Shown here one piece after another: positions 17,653 to 29,085 of a DNA stretch of 64,000 bases. The position numbers and the translations under genes were made by a program. The notes beneath the pieces were generated by a model that was not told the DNA's origin, did not search any database, and saw only the letters and a list, made by a program, of their open reading frames with translations. How positions within the stretch are numbered: position 1 is the stretch's first letter; every line of letters starts with the position of its first letter. Source of the DNA: Sarcocystis neurona (Eukaryota; Apicomplexa; Conoidasida; Eucoccidiorida; Sarcocystidae). Location of the stretch: the NCBI GenBank assembly GCA_000727475.1, contig KL647334.1, positions 151,342-215,341 on the forward strand, given 5' to 3'.

Positions 17653-20600
17653 GCACGTGTCTGCCACAGATGGCCTTCTCTCTCTTCGACGGCCACCAGG
17701 TAGCCTGGCGGTAGCTGACGCCGTAGCTGCTGTTTGTACGGGCTTCGGTAACTCTGTGCTGCAGTCAGCTGCGGCCGCCCTTCTCTTCAGTTTACACTTG
17801 TCGTCTCACCTGCTATTTGTTCGTCTGTCTCTCTGCTTATTCGAAGCTGCGGGAGCTCCTTGCTGAGTAGCGGAGCTCTTCCTACTCGGCTGTGCAACAC
17901 TCTGATTCAGCACAGTGCAATAAGACGTAGTACGGAACTCCCGCACTTGCAGCCTGCGCCGCGTGGCAGCAGCGGGATATCCGCTTGCCACAAGTGTCGC
18001 TTTTATTTGGTGTGTCTTCTCAAATGTGTGCAGCCAGATGCAACCGGTTCGTGAGGACTTCCCAGTAGTTGGACTGCAGGATCATCTTTATCTTCAAGCG
18101 TATGATTCTTTTGTCACGTTATTTTCTTGCTTATTCAGTCAGTTGCTGCTCAATTTTTCGTGTATTACAGATGACGCATCAGGCTGCTTTTCTCCTCCGT
18201 CTTATCCAAACAACGCTAAGACGCTCAGCCTCGCCGGTGTCCGCCCTTCCTTTTTGTGCCCTCTCGCAAATTGAGATCATCGCTCCCCTTCACCGGATGG
18301 ATCCTTCTCCCGTTGTTACGTGGTGCCGCACATGCTTTTTAGTTAGTTTTTCAGAATACCACCCTTTACGTGTCCCTTATTCTCATTCAAAACAGGCGAA
18401 ATATATACATACTTACACTTGCGTTGTCCTTCGTCGAGTTGTCCACGCGGTGGTGGTTTTCCCTGGACATTTCGTCATTGTCAGTGTGCGAACGCGACGC
18501 GTAACTCCAGCGTCTGTGCACGGAGGCGGCAGTTGGTAGCTGATACTGCACTTTCTCCACACCAACAGCAAACTTTTTCCCAGCATGCGCTGCCACGTCC
18601 ACATAAACACAACTGAGCGTTCGCTCAGATCGTCCTAAATCACCTCCGCTGATGCGATGATTGCCTTTTCTGGATACGTATATCCGTCCTTTTTTGTAGA
18701 AGGAAGCTTTTCGGCACGGGGCACGTTTTTGTCGATTCATTTCAAATGAAATAACAAAGTTTCAACTGCTGTACACTTGCGTGACACGTCTCCATACTTC
18801 TTCTGTTGAGGGTATCATCAGTGCTTCGGATTACAACGGTCACTCTCCTCTCGACGCGGCGTTCTTTTACATGCGTCGAGTCCAATACCTCCACAGAGGC
18901 TCTCTGGATATGGTCACGAGATAAACTTGGTTCTCCTCCAACAATTAACCCTCCTCCTTGTTGTGTCTTCTGCACATGTAGTCGATGCATCATATCTATA
19001 AGCAACGCATAACAGTTCCTATTTTCTTCATCCCTTCCTCAAGCCCGAGGTGGCTGTCAAACCGTCTGTTTTTTTAAAGCACTGCAGCGTCTCTGTGCTC
19101 TACAGTAGTCGTAGTACCATGCGGCTGTATCTCCTCCGTTCACAACCATGCACTGATATTTTGCGCTGCTTCCTCCTCACGTCCTAGTAAGTGCAAGCAC
19201 GACGCATGGACTCGCTCACAATCTGCACCACATATTCCTATGTGTATACTTAAATCAACACATTTTTTGGACACAGCGCACAAGACAACCCTACGCTTGA
19301 GTTCTGGGAGGCGCTGCGTGATGCCGTCCCTTCTGTGGCTCGCGACGCGACTCCCTTATTCACTCTTGTGTACTCTGCCTGCCCTCCGGGAGTACCTCTG
19401 TGGCAGGACATGAATTCTGGAAGTACGTCTCCAGTATATAGGAGCGCAGGCAGCAGACGAAAATCTTATACCGCAGCATCTGTAAGCGTTCTGCTTCCTC
19501 GTGTGTCTCATGAAGTGTTGTGGATTGCTGGACAGGCGAGCCACTCTGGAACTGCGCAGCAGCACTACTGCAGGCCAACCAAAAAAGTGACGAATCGCGA
19601 CTGCACAGTGGCTCTGTATCTCTTTTCGCGTTTACCGCCCCAACTAGGCACTGTACCACATCTCCAGCCACATGGAGTGAGCAGGAATGATGCCACGTGC
19701 GGCAGAGTGTTCCTTGGTAACTAGTTGTAAACATAGGTGTGCAGAATTTTCTTCTGGCAAACATGTTCCCCCTAGGGTGACCGTCCGAAGCACGCTTCTG
19801 CCTCATACTGTTTTATGTACAACGTCCGTTACAGAGACGTGTCTGTTACCACCAGCATTGCCTGTATCATAGTGATCATCAACATTAGCGGGAAAGTCCA
19901 GGGTATACTACCGCGTACTGCAGATATATCTCAGCAGTCTTACAACCAACGGAGGAAGCAAATTATGAAGAACCGTATCTTGGCGTTGTAGCGGTGCCTG
20001 TATCAATGTTTATCGGGAGCAATGGACGTACACGTCAAGTATACTACCTTCCTCCGGCGTGAGAAAATAAACCTCAGCAGCACTCTTAACAGGTGGACGC
20101 GTCCGTGCTGGAAGGCTAGCTCAAAGAATACTACCAGGAAGTGGTAGTCAAGTGAGTTGCCCTGACAGCCCTTGGAGCACGACATACAACACTGGTGTCT
20201 GCTTACGGAACGCATTCAGTCAATCATGCATACCATTCATTCCAGCAACGAAAAATGAAAGGTGCTGTTGAATCCTGGAGCAGATGCAGCAATTATCGTT
20301 TTGAAGACTGAGGAGATGGACGCGGGCAATAGTCCTCCCGCAGGTACTCTCAACGGCGCTGGCTAATATGGTAGTAGAAGGCAGGTGCAATTCAGATCGA
20401 ACATTTTTGCGGTCACCGGTCACAACTTAAGAAGTTGAGGTGTGGTGTGCGTAAACGTACACGATCCAAGTAAACCAGCCGTTCAAATTCCCCAGCGGCA
20501 ACTGTAAAACCAGAAGTAGATTAACCTTCTTTGCAACAGTGAAGCAGCGACAAGTGTGCGGAGCGTTACTGGTGCACGACTGTGTAGATAGTGTGTGGCA

Positions 20601-23600
20601 AGATGTGTACTGCTTTACTGGTTCCTGGTTGCTATTATAGGGTTCTCTGTCTGGGTTCTTGCTCCCGCCGCTTCAATTTCTGCACGGCTCGCTACGTCTG
20701 CGACACGAAGCAGTTCAGGGGGAGGTGGCTTCACCATTTGTGCGCCCACTGGCTGTTCTCAGCAACAGCAAAAAGGCAGCGGGTACCACAGTCTCGTGAC
20801 TTGCTCTCAATTCTTCCCTTATCACATAAAAATGCCTGCAGCTGCATATAGGCTCGAACCCGTCTACACGCATGCACACACGTAGATATATTTGTATATA
20901 TACATATATATGTGTATTTCGGAACGACGTTTGTAGCGACGATACTGCACGGTGTCCTAGTAGCAGGATATGAGAGACACGCTCCGGCGACGATGCACAT
21001 GCGTTCTGTGGCCGTGTTCTAGGAGTGGTGCGGCGTTCTTCTATGTCAAAAGTGCTGCTGGAATAGTCGTCGGTGCAGCCAGTACCGACTTTCACTGGTG
21101 TCCTAGAAGGCACAGCCTATCCTTCACAGTACCACAGATGCATCTGTGTCCGTGCAAGAGGCATCTCCGTGTGTACGCACGATTATTTCATCGAGGTTGT
21201 ACACGGACGCCTTCGGCACACGCACGTACGACACGTACGTGTACGTATCACCATATGTATACATATATATACACACACAAGTAGATATATAGATATATAT
21301 CATGGGCAGGTGTCCTTCTACTTATGTGTGAGCACACGACAACTACACTACCAATAAAACACTCTATAGAACTTGAAGGCTTGCTTCTATACTAGGACAC
21401 TTCGAATGTGGATGGGGTTCTGTGTACGTTTAGGCGCAGCAGCTGTGTATTTGGACAGCTTTCTTTGTAAACAGCAGAGACAACCTTCCTGCTTGCGAAT
21501 TCCAGCAGTACTGTCGAGCGGAAACGTCCATTCCTGGCTTTTGTTAGGATATGTCTTTACTGATACCTGAACGTACAGACAAGAAGGGAGGCCGCTGAGC
21601 GGACAAAGAGCTACACATCCTGCACCAGCACGGAGACCAGTTGACGCGGGAGAAGACACTCAGAAAGTAGCATCCACTGGTCAAACACAAGACATGCCTG
21701 CACTTTTTGTATAGAAAACAAGGATACGGCTGCGATGGATGCACAGTAATCATGGTGTTTGCTCTATGTGACACAGCTAGCGACCTCAATGTATGTGAAG
21801 TACAAAATATTCCGTTCACTGGCCAAACAAACGCCTCAATGCATGCAGAACAACGGATACTCCTGGCCGCAGATGAAAAGAAGGGGAACAACTCTATTTT
21901 CTGCAGGAGGGTTGCGGGGGAAGAAGCTGCTTTACGTCACGTGGAAAATATGTTGTCACTTCTGTGAATAGGCTGCACTCTGCCTCGTTATGCAACCCTC
22001 AACCACTTTTGGCAGCTCCATACCAGTAGAGGCGCGACAAGTACGTGTTTCATCGCTCACCGCTGCTGTCACCATCATTTGTCTCAAATCACGACCACGC
22101 TGCGAAAGAGGAACATTCCGCCGGCGTCAGCATTCCAGGATTTCGCACGACAGCGAGGTCTTCCTGTAGTTGTCAGTGTAGGGCCTGGTGCCGTTCCTAC
22201 CGAAGTATAGCTTGAAAAAGCAGATTTAGGTCCCTGCAGGACCAGCGTATCGTTTTCCAGTACGCCACTTACATTATTCCTTGAAAGCTTGAACCAGGTC
22301 CGAATCCTCCCGGAATGCACCTAAACAGTGTACTTGTACGCACTTTTCGGTGTAATGTGTTTAAGTAGCTTGAACATTCCGACAGCGTTGTATAAAGAAT
22401 AGTTGGCGATGTCGCCGTGAGCGTCCGAGCCAGCAACAATGTAAGCGCATCTAATCTTGGACGAGCGAAGTCACACGAGTGGACAGTACACCGTGCGGAA
22501 AGTCTTGCGGAAATTTAGCCCTACGAACAAGTTTCGCCGAAAATCTCGCTGCCGTGCAGTGGCTGCTTTCCGCGCTATCTGGACACGGTAAGGAAAAATA
22601 GCCTGTTGTGCTGCAGTGAAAACGAGCGACGTGGCAGTTGGCGTCCTACAAACAATAAATAGTAGCGGTAAACGTGGGTGGATATATTTTGGTACGATAT
22701 AGGGTAAGCGGTGCTTGCGTACAGGTTACCGGCGTCACAGGTATTGCGTGTTGCGTGTCTACGCCATGATGTGGATCAATGCGGGGGGCTCAGTCAGTGT
22801 CGGGAATAGACACAGACATATTTTCGTGTTATTACTGACATCTACAGATGGTTTGCATTAGTGCGCGTATTTCGCTTGTGACATCTCATCCGAATACGGC
22901 GGAGAGGGTGAAGTTGTAGCAGATGCAGATATTCGACAGCGTGCGCGCATCGCATCTTGTAAAATTAGACTGGTGAGGGCTTAGGCAGAACAGGCAGAGA
23001 CCGTTACGACGCTGTGCGTGTATACACAAGCAGTTTCACTCGGTACAGCAATTACGTATCCGTACTCAGTACGCTTTTAGGCAGCGAAAACTACTTACAC
23101 TACAAAGTGTGCCAGATCTGAATTTTTAAAGATGGCAGGGATTCGACAGACCTCGCCTCCAAAAGGCGGTGACAAACACCTGCACTCAGCACCCCGACAC
23201 GGTCGGTGTTTTTGGGGACCCTACCGAAAGCGAAAAGAAAAAAGAACTCCTCGAACACGTTTCCCAGCGCTCTCGGCACTCCTATGCAAGGGCGAGATGA
23301 AGATAAGTATTGCGACACCACCGGACAAACGTGGTGTGTTGATTCCGTGAAAATCTCCTAGACGGACAACAGCCATTGTCACGGCTTTCTGTAGGCTACA
23401 TCGCGAAGACCCTAGAGTGTGCGCACTGAAGAGCGGGCACAGCAAAGTTCTCAACGTGTACCATGAATGAGATGTCCAGCTTCGTGATATTTATGGTGCA
23501 CGTACGCTTTGAGAACCCCGCTTTTCTACGAAGTAGCGCTCCAGGGCAGGCGGTTCCATTTCTGCAGAATGTGACAGTAGGACACCAACGCATCTTCAAA

Positions 23601-24479
23601 GAGGGAAGTTCACTCCCAAAGAAATTCACTGCGGGGAACGGCTGCACGAAGTTCCTCAAGGCACTTGATCTGCTGACAAGTGTAACTTAGGCACTTTTCT
23701 TCTTGTGCTTTAAAAAAGTGGTCGGCCTCTATCTTCTACCAGTGTTTATCCGAGTATGAACGTATTGCAAGCCAACTTCATGACGAACAATCGATGATCA
23801 GAAGACGTGGTCCCGTCAGCAGCATGCCAGAGAAGTCGCTAGGCACGAATATTCAGGTATGTTGAAGGTCAGGTATTCACTAACATATCCACATAACTCT
23901 GCACGTGAAGAAGTGTATCACACGTACACACGTACACACACTCCCGACCGCCGCCTGCGGTGACTTTGCAGGTCCTGCTCATCTAGAGCGATCTCTTTGC
24001 CTGTGTGTAACAGAAAATAATGAGTAATCAACTTCTTCCTGCTGCTTATATGCAGTACCAGGCGAACACCCCCTCTCACACATGTACAACATATCGGTTC
24101 GGACAACAAACATCCGGAATCAGAACTGTTCATTTCAAGTGGTACGCCTGCTTACCTTCTGCAGTAGCGCAAGTAGCATTACTATGGTTGAAGGATGTGA
24201 AAGACTTTATCCGAGTTCCCCTAGCGGGCCGCAGCGCATTTATAGGAAAGCAGCTCATGGCTGCCGGAGTGTCATGGAGGTTTTGCACCCTTATGCAGCG
24301 TCTTCTAGTGTGTCGGATGGCTTCTGCGTCCTAGGCATCGGTTGGCGACGAAGTATTTGTTTTCAAACGTGAACATGGGTCGTCGTGGAGTAAGTGCTGC
24401 ATTTCACAGGGCAGGACTACCTTAACGAATACCGATGGGTGCAAGCATCGTACAGAGAACTGCCAGCCTGTGACAACAG
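17653..24479. other. CAG-poor block with no recognised gene
   Basis: Nearly 7 kb of balanced-composition DNA with stops in all frames and no recognised domain. Weak items only are seen. A GTG-initiated frame at 20595-20885 begins with a signal-peptide-like hydrophobic stretch. A frame at 21707-21967 (ATG at 21752) has a Cys-rich start. A 78-codon minus-strand frame (22320-22084) contains an internal GTAAGT. Short TATATA/ACACAC microsatellites occur near 20880-20910 and 21240-21300. Confidence 0.5.
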
Positions 24480-24927
24480 ATGTAACGTCAGATACATAGT
24501 ATGATCCTATACCATTAATCACTGTTGCACCCCAGAAACTCATCTGTCCCCATGGTAATACATAACCGAGAAAAGCGGCAGCAATTCTAGTGATGCGTAA
24601 TAGAAGTCCAGATAACCAGGCAGTCGTCAACTAACTATAACTACCGTTGACTAAAGCGGGAACCATACGTATTAATCCAAAGGCAAAGACAGCAGACGCA
24701 GTTGTAGGATGTAGGAATGTAAACTCCCATCCACGAGGTCCATTTCTCACTATATGTTGCACATTGGCGAACGAGAATGCAGCGTCTGAACTATATCGGA
24801 TAGCCAAGGTAATACCAGTAACGATATGCACCAAAAACGCTATTGCCAGAAAAAAGAAAAAATTAGACGGGAAATGAAGACTTGTGGCACATCGATAGAA
24901 TACCAAATGTGCTCGCACTAAACTCGT
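24480..24927 (-). pseudogene. cob: Nuclear copy of mitochondrial cytochrome b (NUMT), 5' part of the gene
   Basis: The minus-strand translation from about 24927 downward is plainly apicomplexan cytochrome b. It has the N-terminal RAHLVFYRC block, a helix, GITLAIRYSSDA, the FANVQHIVRN block, a FLHPTTAS segment, then [20 protein letters not shown], the most conserved part of the protein. The copy is broken. A TAG at 24633-24631 interrupts the frame within GSYS just before LTTAWLSGL, and about 14 codons are missing between WGATVI and YYVSDVT. Substitutions replace conserved residues, for example the ala-ala before GWEF, and the match ends near 24480. In the organelle this protein is a complex III subunit; here it has no start context and cannot be functional. 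NUMTs are common in coccidian nuclear genomes. Confidence 0.9.
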
Positions 24928-26126
24928 AGAGAGTTACGATTACTGTCAGGGATTAATGCGGTACACTATAACGTGTCTTCAAGTTGCAGAAGACGTTGGG
25001 TTCAAAAGGGATGTACGTGTGAAGTGAGTCAATCATTTGCAGGACGTTTTCGAATGTACATCACATCAGTTCCGTTACTGTCTACGCGTCGCTCCAGGTG
25101 CGTTAAAAGAATTTTCCTCGAAGAGACAACAGTTTTTCTGAAGTGCAAGGTTCTCTTCGTGGCCGCTACTCCCAAGTTTGACCAAGGAGTGCTGACAAAC
25201 GCGGACCAAGATAGCCGATGAGGTAGATGAAAACTGTCGGAGGCAACTGTGGCCTTGGAAAAGGGGAACCGCTGTATCTTCGAAAGGACCGCAGGCAACA
25301 CTATCATTTGGCGGCGCACGGGCACATCCCTTCTTGACTATTCCAATGCAAGAGTCTGCACACCCGTGGCACGAAAACACGTCGAAATTCTCTAAAGACT
25401 TACGTGTAGCGAAGGCAACGCTCCTCGATCTGTTTCACAACGACGCACGAAGAGCAGCGCGGAAATTACCATCGGTGTGTTTACCCATGTTGGAAAACGT
25501 GTATCTATCTGCACAGGTGTACAATACTCGCCACAGTTTGGTTAGACTGTTACACGCTGTACCACTAAACAACTTCGTCACTCGCAGCTGGTCAGTTTCA
25601 CATGGACCGAATTTCCATCCTGGTAGTTTTAGGAGGATACGACGTGTATCTTAACGCAGCTGTCGGAGGCGGCGGCTTAGATGAATAAAACGCTACCAGT
25701 TGTGAGTCTAATGACAGTTTCCTTCACAGTTGCTAAGGAGCATGTCTGCATCACATGCGTAAATCCTAGCACGTGCAGCAGTCGTACAGGTTGCTGTGTG
25801 TCCAGCACTCAGCTACGGATCTCCCGCGTCTTTGTCGTGCGAGGCTGTTTGAGTCTTTTTCAGCACGTGATCAATGTGAAGAGAATATTTTAGTACTGCG
25901 TATTCTACTTGTTTGCGCTTTTGGCACTGTACTATGTTGTACGGAAGTCCACCCGCTCATAGTGCATAAATACGCGCTTACACACAAGTGCGCCCACGTG
26001 ATGTTTTCTTAGATTTGGCGTAAGGCTATGCTTACGCATGTACATACATTACAAATAGGAGACAGCCACAGACAGTGAGTATTCACATACGCACGGTTGT
26101 TCTACTGTCGGCTACCTAGAATAGGT
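24928..26126. other. Spacer next to the NUMT, no recognised gene
   Basis: Contains a 103-codon plus-strand frame from ATG 25346 to 25654 and an overlapping Cys-containing minus-strand frame (25380-25075). Neither matches a known family. Whether any of it is further mitochondrial DNA, for example fragmented rRNA, cannot be told by eye. Confidence 0.35.
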
Positions 26127-26236
26127 GATGTCGTTTCGCTTACTCCTGGATTACTATATCAAGACTTCCAGAGGGCACAATGATGTCGTTTCGCTTACTC
26201 CTGGATTACTATGTCAAGACTTACAGACGGCACAAT
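26127..26236. repeat. Two tandem copies of a 55-base unit
   Basis: GATGTCGTTTCGCTTACTCC starts both copies (26127 and 26182). The copies are nearly identical over 55 bases, with single-base differences only. Confidence 0.9.
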
Positions 26237-26478
26237 GCTTCCCAAACCTCCAGTCGTGCTCTGGAAACAGAAAAAAAAAGTGTTCGAGTCAGCCCAATGT
26301 TTCATCGTTTCCCTCTGTCACGCTGCCGCGACCGTGGTTTTGTTTCTTAAATGGAATACTCAGGTGGACGATTCCTTTTCGAAGCACGAGAAAACATGTT
26401 TTAGGAGCGTCCAACGTACCTGTAAAATTTTACCACAGGACAGCTACACTCAAGGTTGTGTGACGACAATCGTACACT

Positions 26479-26648
26479 GTTGCGTGGATCTGTCTGTTTG
26501 TGCTTCCGTCTCTCTCTTAACAGGCAGAGACGTATCTGTATGCCAAATATGTGCACCTCCACAGTTGCGCGGATCTGTCTGCTTTTGTTTCCGTCTCTCC
26601 CTCTACAAGTAGAGACGTATCTGTACGCCAACTATGCGTACCAATGGG
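26479..26648. repeat. Two diverged tandem copies of a ~90-base unit
   Basis: GCGTGGATCTGTCTGTTTGT at about 26483 and GCGCGGATCTGTCTGCTTTT at about 26569 start similar blocks. Each includes CCGTCTCTC, AGAGACGTATCTGTA and GCCAA(A/C)TATG. Confidence 0.75.
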
Positions 26649-27336
26649 TATGCGGACATGTATACATACATCCAGATGCACGGGTATGTACACACACGTG
26701 CACACATGTATCAAGCAAACATACGTGTATATATAAAGACACATACGTATACATACACTCATACACACAGACATCCGAGCATACACACACACATCTTCGC
26801 GCATGAGTCCTTGAGCGTGATGTGATCTTCGGCCGCGTACTTCCAGGAGTACCGTGTGTAGACGGGGCACCAAGGACGACATGCTCGACAGTTCCGCGGT
26901 CATCGTTCTGAGGCGTCGAGGCAGGATACGATTTTTTGTACTGTCGTACGGTCGTGCTCAGCATTACACCTGTCAAAACATTTGTCAGCAACCAAAATTC
27001 TGCAGCTAGTGCTGCGACAAGACGTGCAGACGGACTCCTGTACGCGCACGTCGCCCATAGCATACGTGTGTGCGCACCTAATGTAAATTCGTCGCACAGA
27101 AATACACTTGTGCATATTCACACCTGCCGGTGTATCACCCAAGGCGTATGTACAGAGATGCGCACTACGACGTGTCGCTGAGAGACAAAGTGGACGCCAG
27201 TGTTTTACATAGAAACACAACGTAGAACGCTTGCTCTGCACACGCGTCGCGACGACTCGCAAGCCATTAGGACACCTACGTGTACGGAGTTGCCTCCTTT
27301 TGTATCCATCTGAAACAGGCGAGTCATAGCTCCAAA
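26649..27336. other. Microsatellite and spacer, no gene seen
   Basis: 26660-26810 is an ACACAT/GTATAC microsatellite. The rest has mixed composition with short frames only. Confidence 0.4.
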
Positions 27337-27516
27337 ATGAGCGTGATTGAATACACACTTCATCGCTACATGCTTTCTTGGGATACGATACACAAGGCTC
27401 TTTCTAAGGAGGAAATAGTTACCTATTTTCAGTCTGTTTCTTCGTCCGTCGTTCCAAAGAAGACGGAGAAGCCAGATAGCATTGCAGAGCTCGCTACGGC
27501 TATGTTGCGCATATAG
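27337..27516 (+). CDS. Small hypothetical protein (59 aa)
   Basis: An ATG at 27337 with A at -3 (CAAAATGAGC) opens 59 codons to TAG at 27514-27516. Composition is balanced and amphipathic-helix-like, with Tyr, Trp, Lys, Glu and hydrophobic residues spread evenly and no homopolymer run. That makes it the most protein-like short frame in the CAG-poor block. No signal peptide, membrane helix or known family is recognised. It could be a complete microprotein or the first or last exon of a larger gene. Confidence 0.4.
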   Translation: MSVIEYTLHRYMLSWDTIHKALSKEEIVTYFQSVSSSVVPKKTEKPDSIAELATAMLRI

Positions 27517-29085
27517 CCGTCGATCTGCTTTGTTCTCCGCATGTTAAGATCCACGGGTATATTTACACGGCGAGGACAAGGTAATGATCGACGAGTTGTT
27601 GGCTGCCTTTGATCGGACATCCGTCCACTCCACCGTGTAATGGTGGATTTTTGTGTCACCTGAGACAGCTTGAACAGGGCTTTGTTTTGTGACTACGGCA
27701 CCACGCATACATGTAATCAAATATTTGTGCATCCGCATGACGCATCGACATTTTTTGTTTAGACTTTTGTTAATTCCCTTTCAGGATTTTTTCTTCGCAT
27801 AGCTGCCTTGTACATTCAACTATACAATTTTTTCATTCAAAGCGTGGCGCGGTGCAGAGTTCTCTCCGTTCGGACGAATCGCTGTGGGGGGAGATACGTT
27901 AAAAATGAAGTGTAATTGAGTAGTCCTTGTTCAAACTATCGCAACTGGGATTTTCAATTTCTGCTGTATATTCGGCTGCATTGCGGGCAGTTCCGACGCT
28001 GTTGTAAGTTCTCGCTTGTTGTGATCTATTTGCTTCCTGACATCCCGCTTAGCAATGTGGTTCTTTTTTTTGTTGTCGATGTTTTGTCCATCTTTTTACT
28101 GAACTTCGCCCTCCGTGTATAATTTTAACCGTGTGACTTCTCGCCTGCGTAGTATTTTTGTCGCCGTGTCTTGTTTCGCGCGGCATCTCGCTTGTTCGAG
28201 GCAGTGCGCACAAGTGGTTGTCTTCGTTTTTCCCTCGTCGATGCTCCCATCTTCACTGCCAGTTGTTCCACTTTTTCGCCCACATCGCCATCTAGCGCGC
28301 GCATTACCAGTTACGTTGTCGCTCCGTAAACGTTTTTTCGTTTCCCTTCCCCTTTCGCTTCCCTGAAACTTCCCTTTATGGGTACTGTCGCGCTCCACTT
28401 CCTGACGACTTTTTTCCTTCCTATTCCCCGCCTTCCCCTCTTCCGCGCCCTTCCAGGTGTTTCACCTAACCGATTTTGCCCCGTCTTTTCCCGCCGCTCC
28501 CGGGTCTCTGGGGCATGCGTGGTTTCCACCCATTCGCTTCGGACGTGTAAGTCTGTTCGATGCCGTCTGTCATTAGTGAAGTCCTCGGTGTCCAAAGTTC
28601 TTCCTGTTCCTGCACACACTTCCGCAGCGACCGCGTCTTGTTTGTTAAATCGAAGCGCACCATTTAGCCAGCGTACTTCTGTGGCCTCTCCTCAGTTTTT
28701 CCTTGCCTCCTCTCCCTCGTCGTCCCGCGTGTTGTACTCTTCGAATTCCGCGCCCGTTTCTTGTTTTTCTTTGCGTTTTTCAGGCGTTCGTCCCGCCTTC
28801 TTGTTCGTTTACAGCCTCTCGTCGTCCGTCCCTCTGTATTGCACCTCTTCGTGTGCGTATTTTCTTTCTTACTCCCAAGTCGCGCCGGTCACATCTCAGC
28901 GTGTCGACATCGCCAGCTCTGCGTGTGTCCGTCCTCTTTTTCACGGTTGTTCTTTTCTGCCTCGCAACTTCCGGCGGTCTCCCTCTTCTCTTCTCCTTCC
29001 CGTCCCCGGCCCTGTACTTTCTTCCATCGCACGACTCGCCTTTCCTTCCCCTCTTTCGTGCCACTGCCTTCGCTCATCCACCACC
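27517..29085 (+). promoter_or_regulatory. Upstream region and pyrimidine-rich leader of histidyl-tRNA synthetase
   Basis: No gene is seen from 27517 to about 28370. From about 28350 to 29085 the plus strand is strongly T/C-biased and stop-free in the HisRS frame, giving an artificial 236-codon extension of Ser/Phe/Arg/Pro. Such pyrimidine-rich leaders are taken here as the promoter/5' UTR of the downstream gene. No TATA box or other element can be assigned. Confidence 0.4.

Noticed and set aside
28378..29085. In-frame 236-codon extension upstream of HisRS
   Set aside because: Encoded by a pyrimidine-biased leader, begins at a weaker start, and the ATG at 29086 has a much better context.
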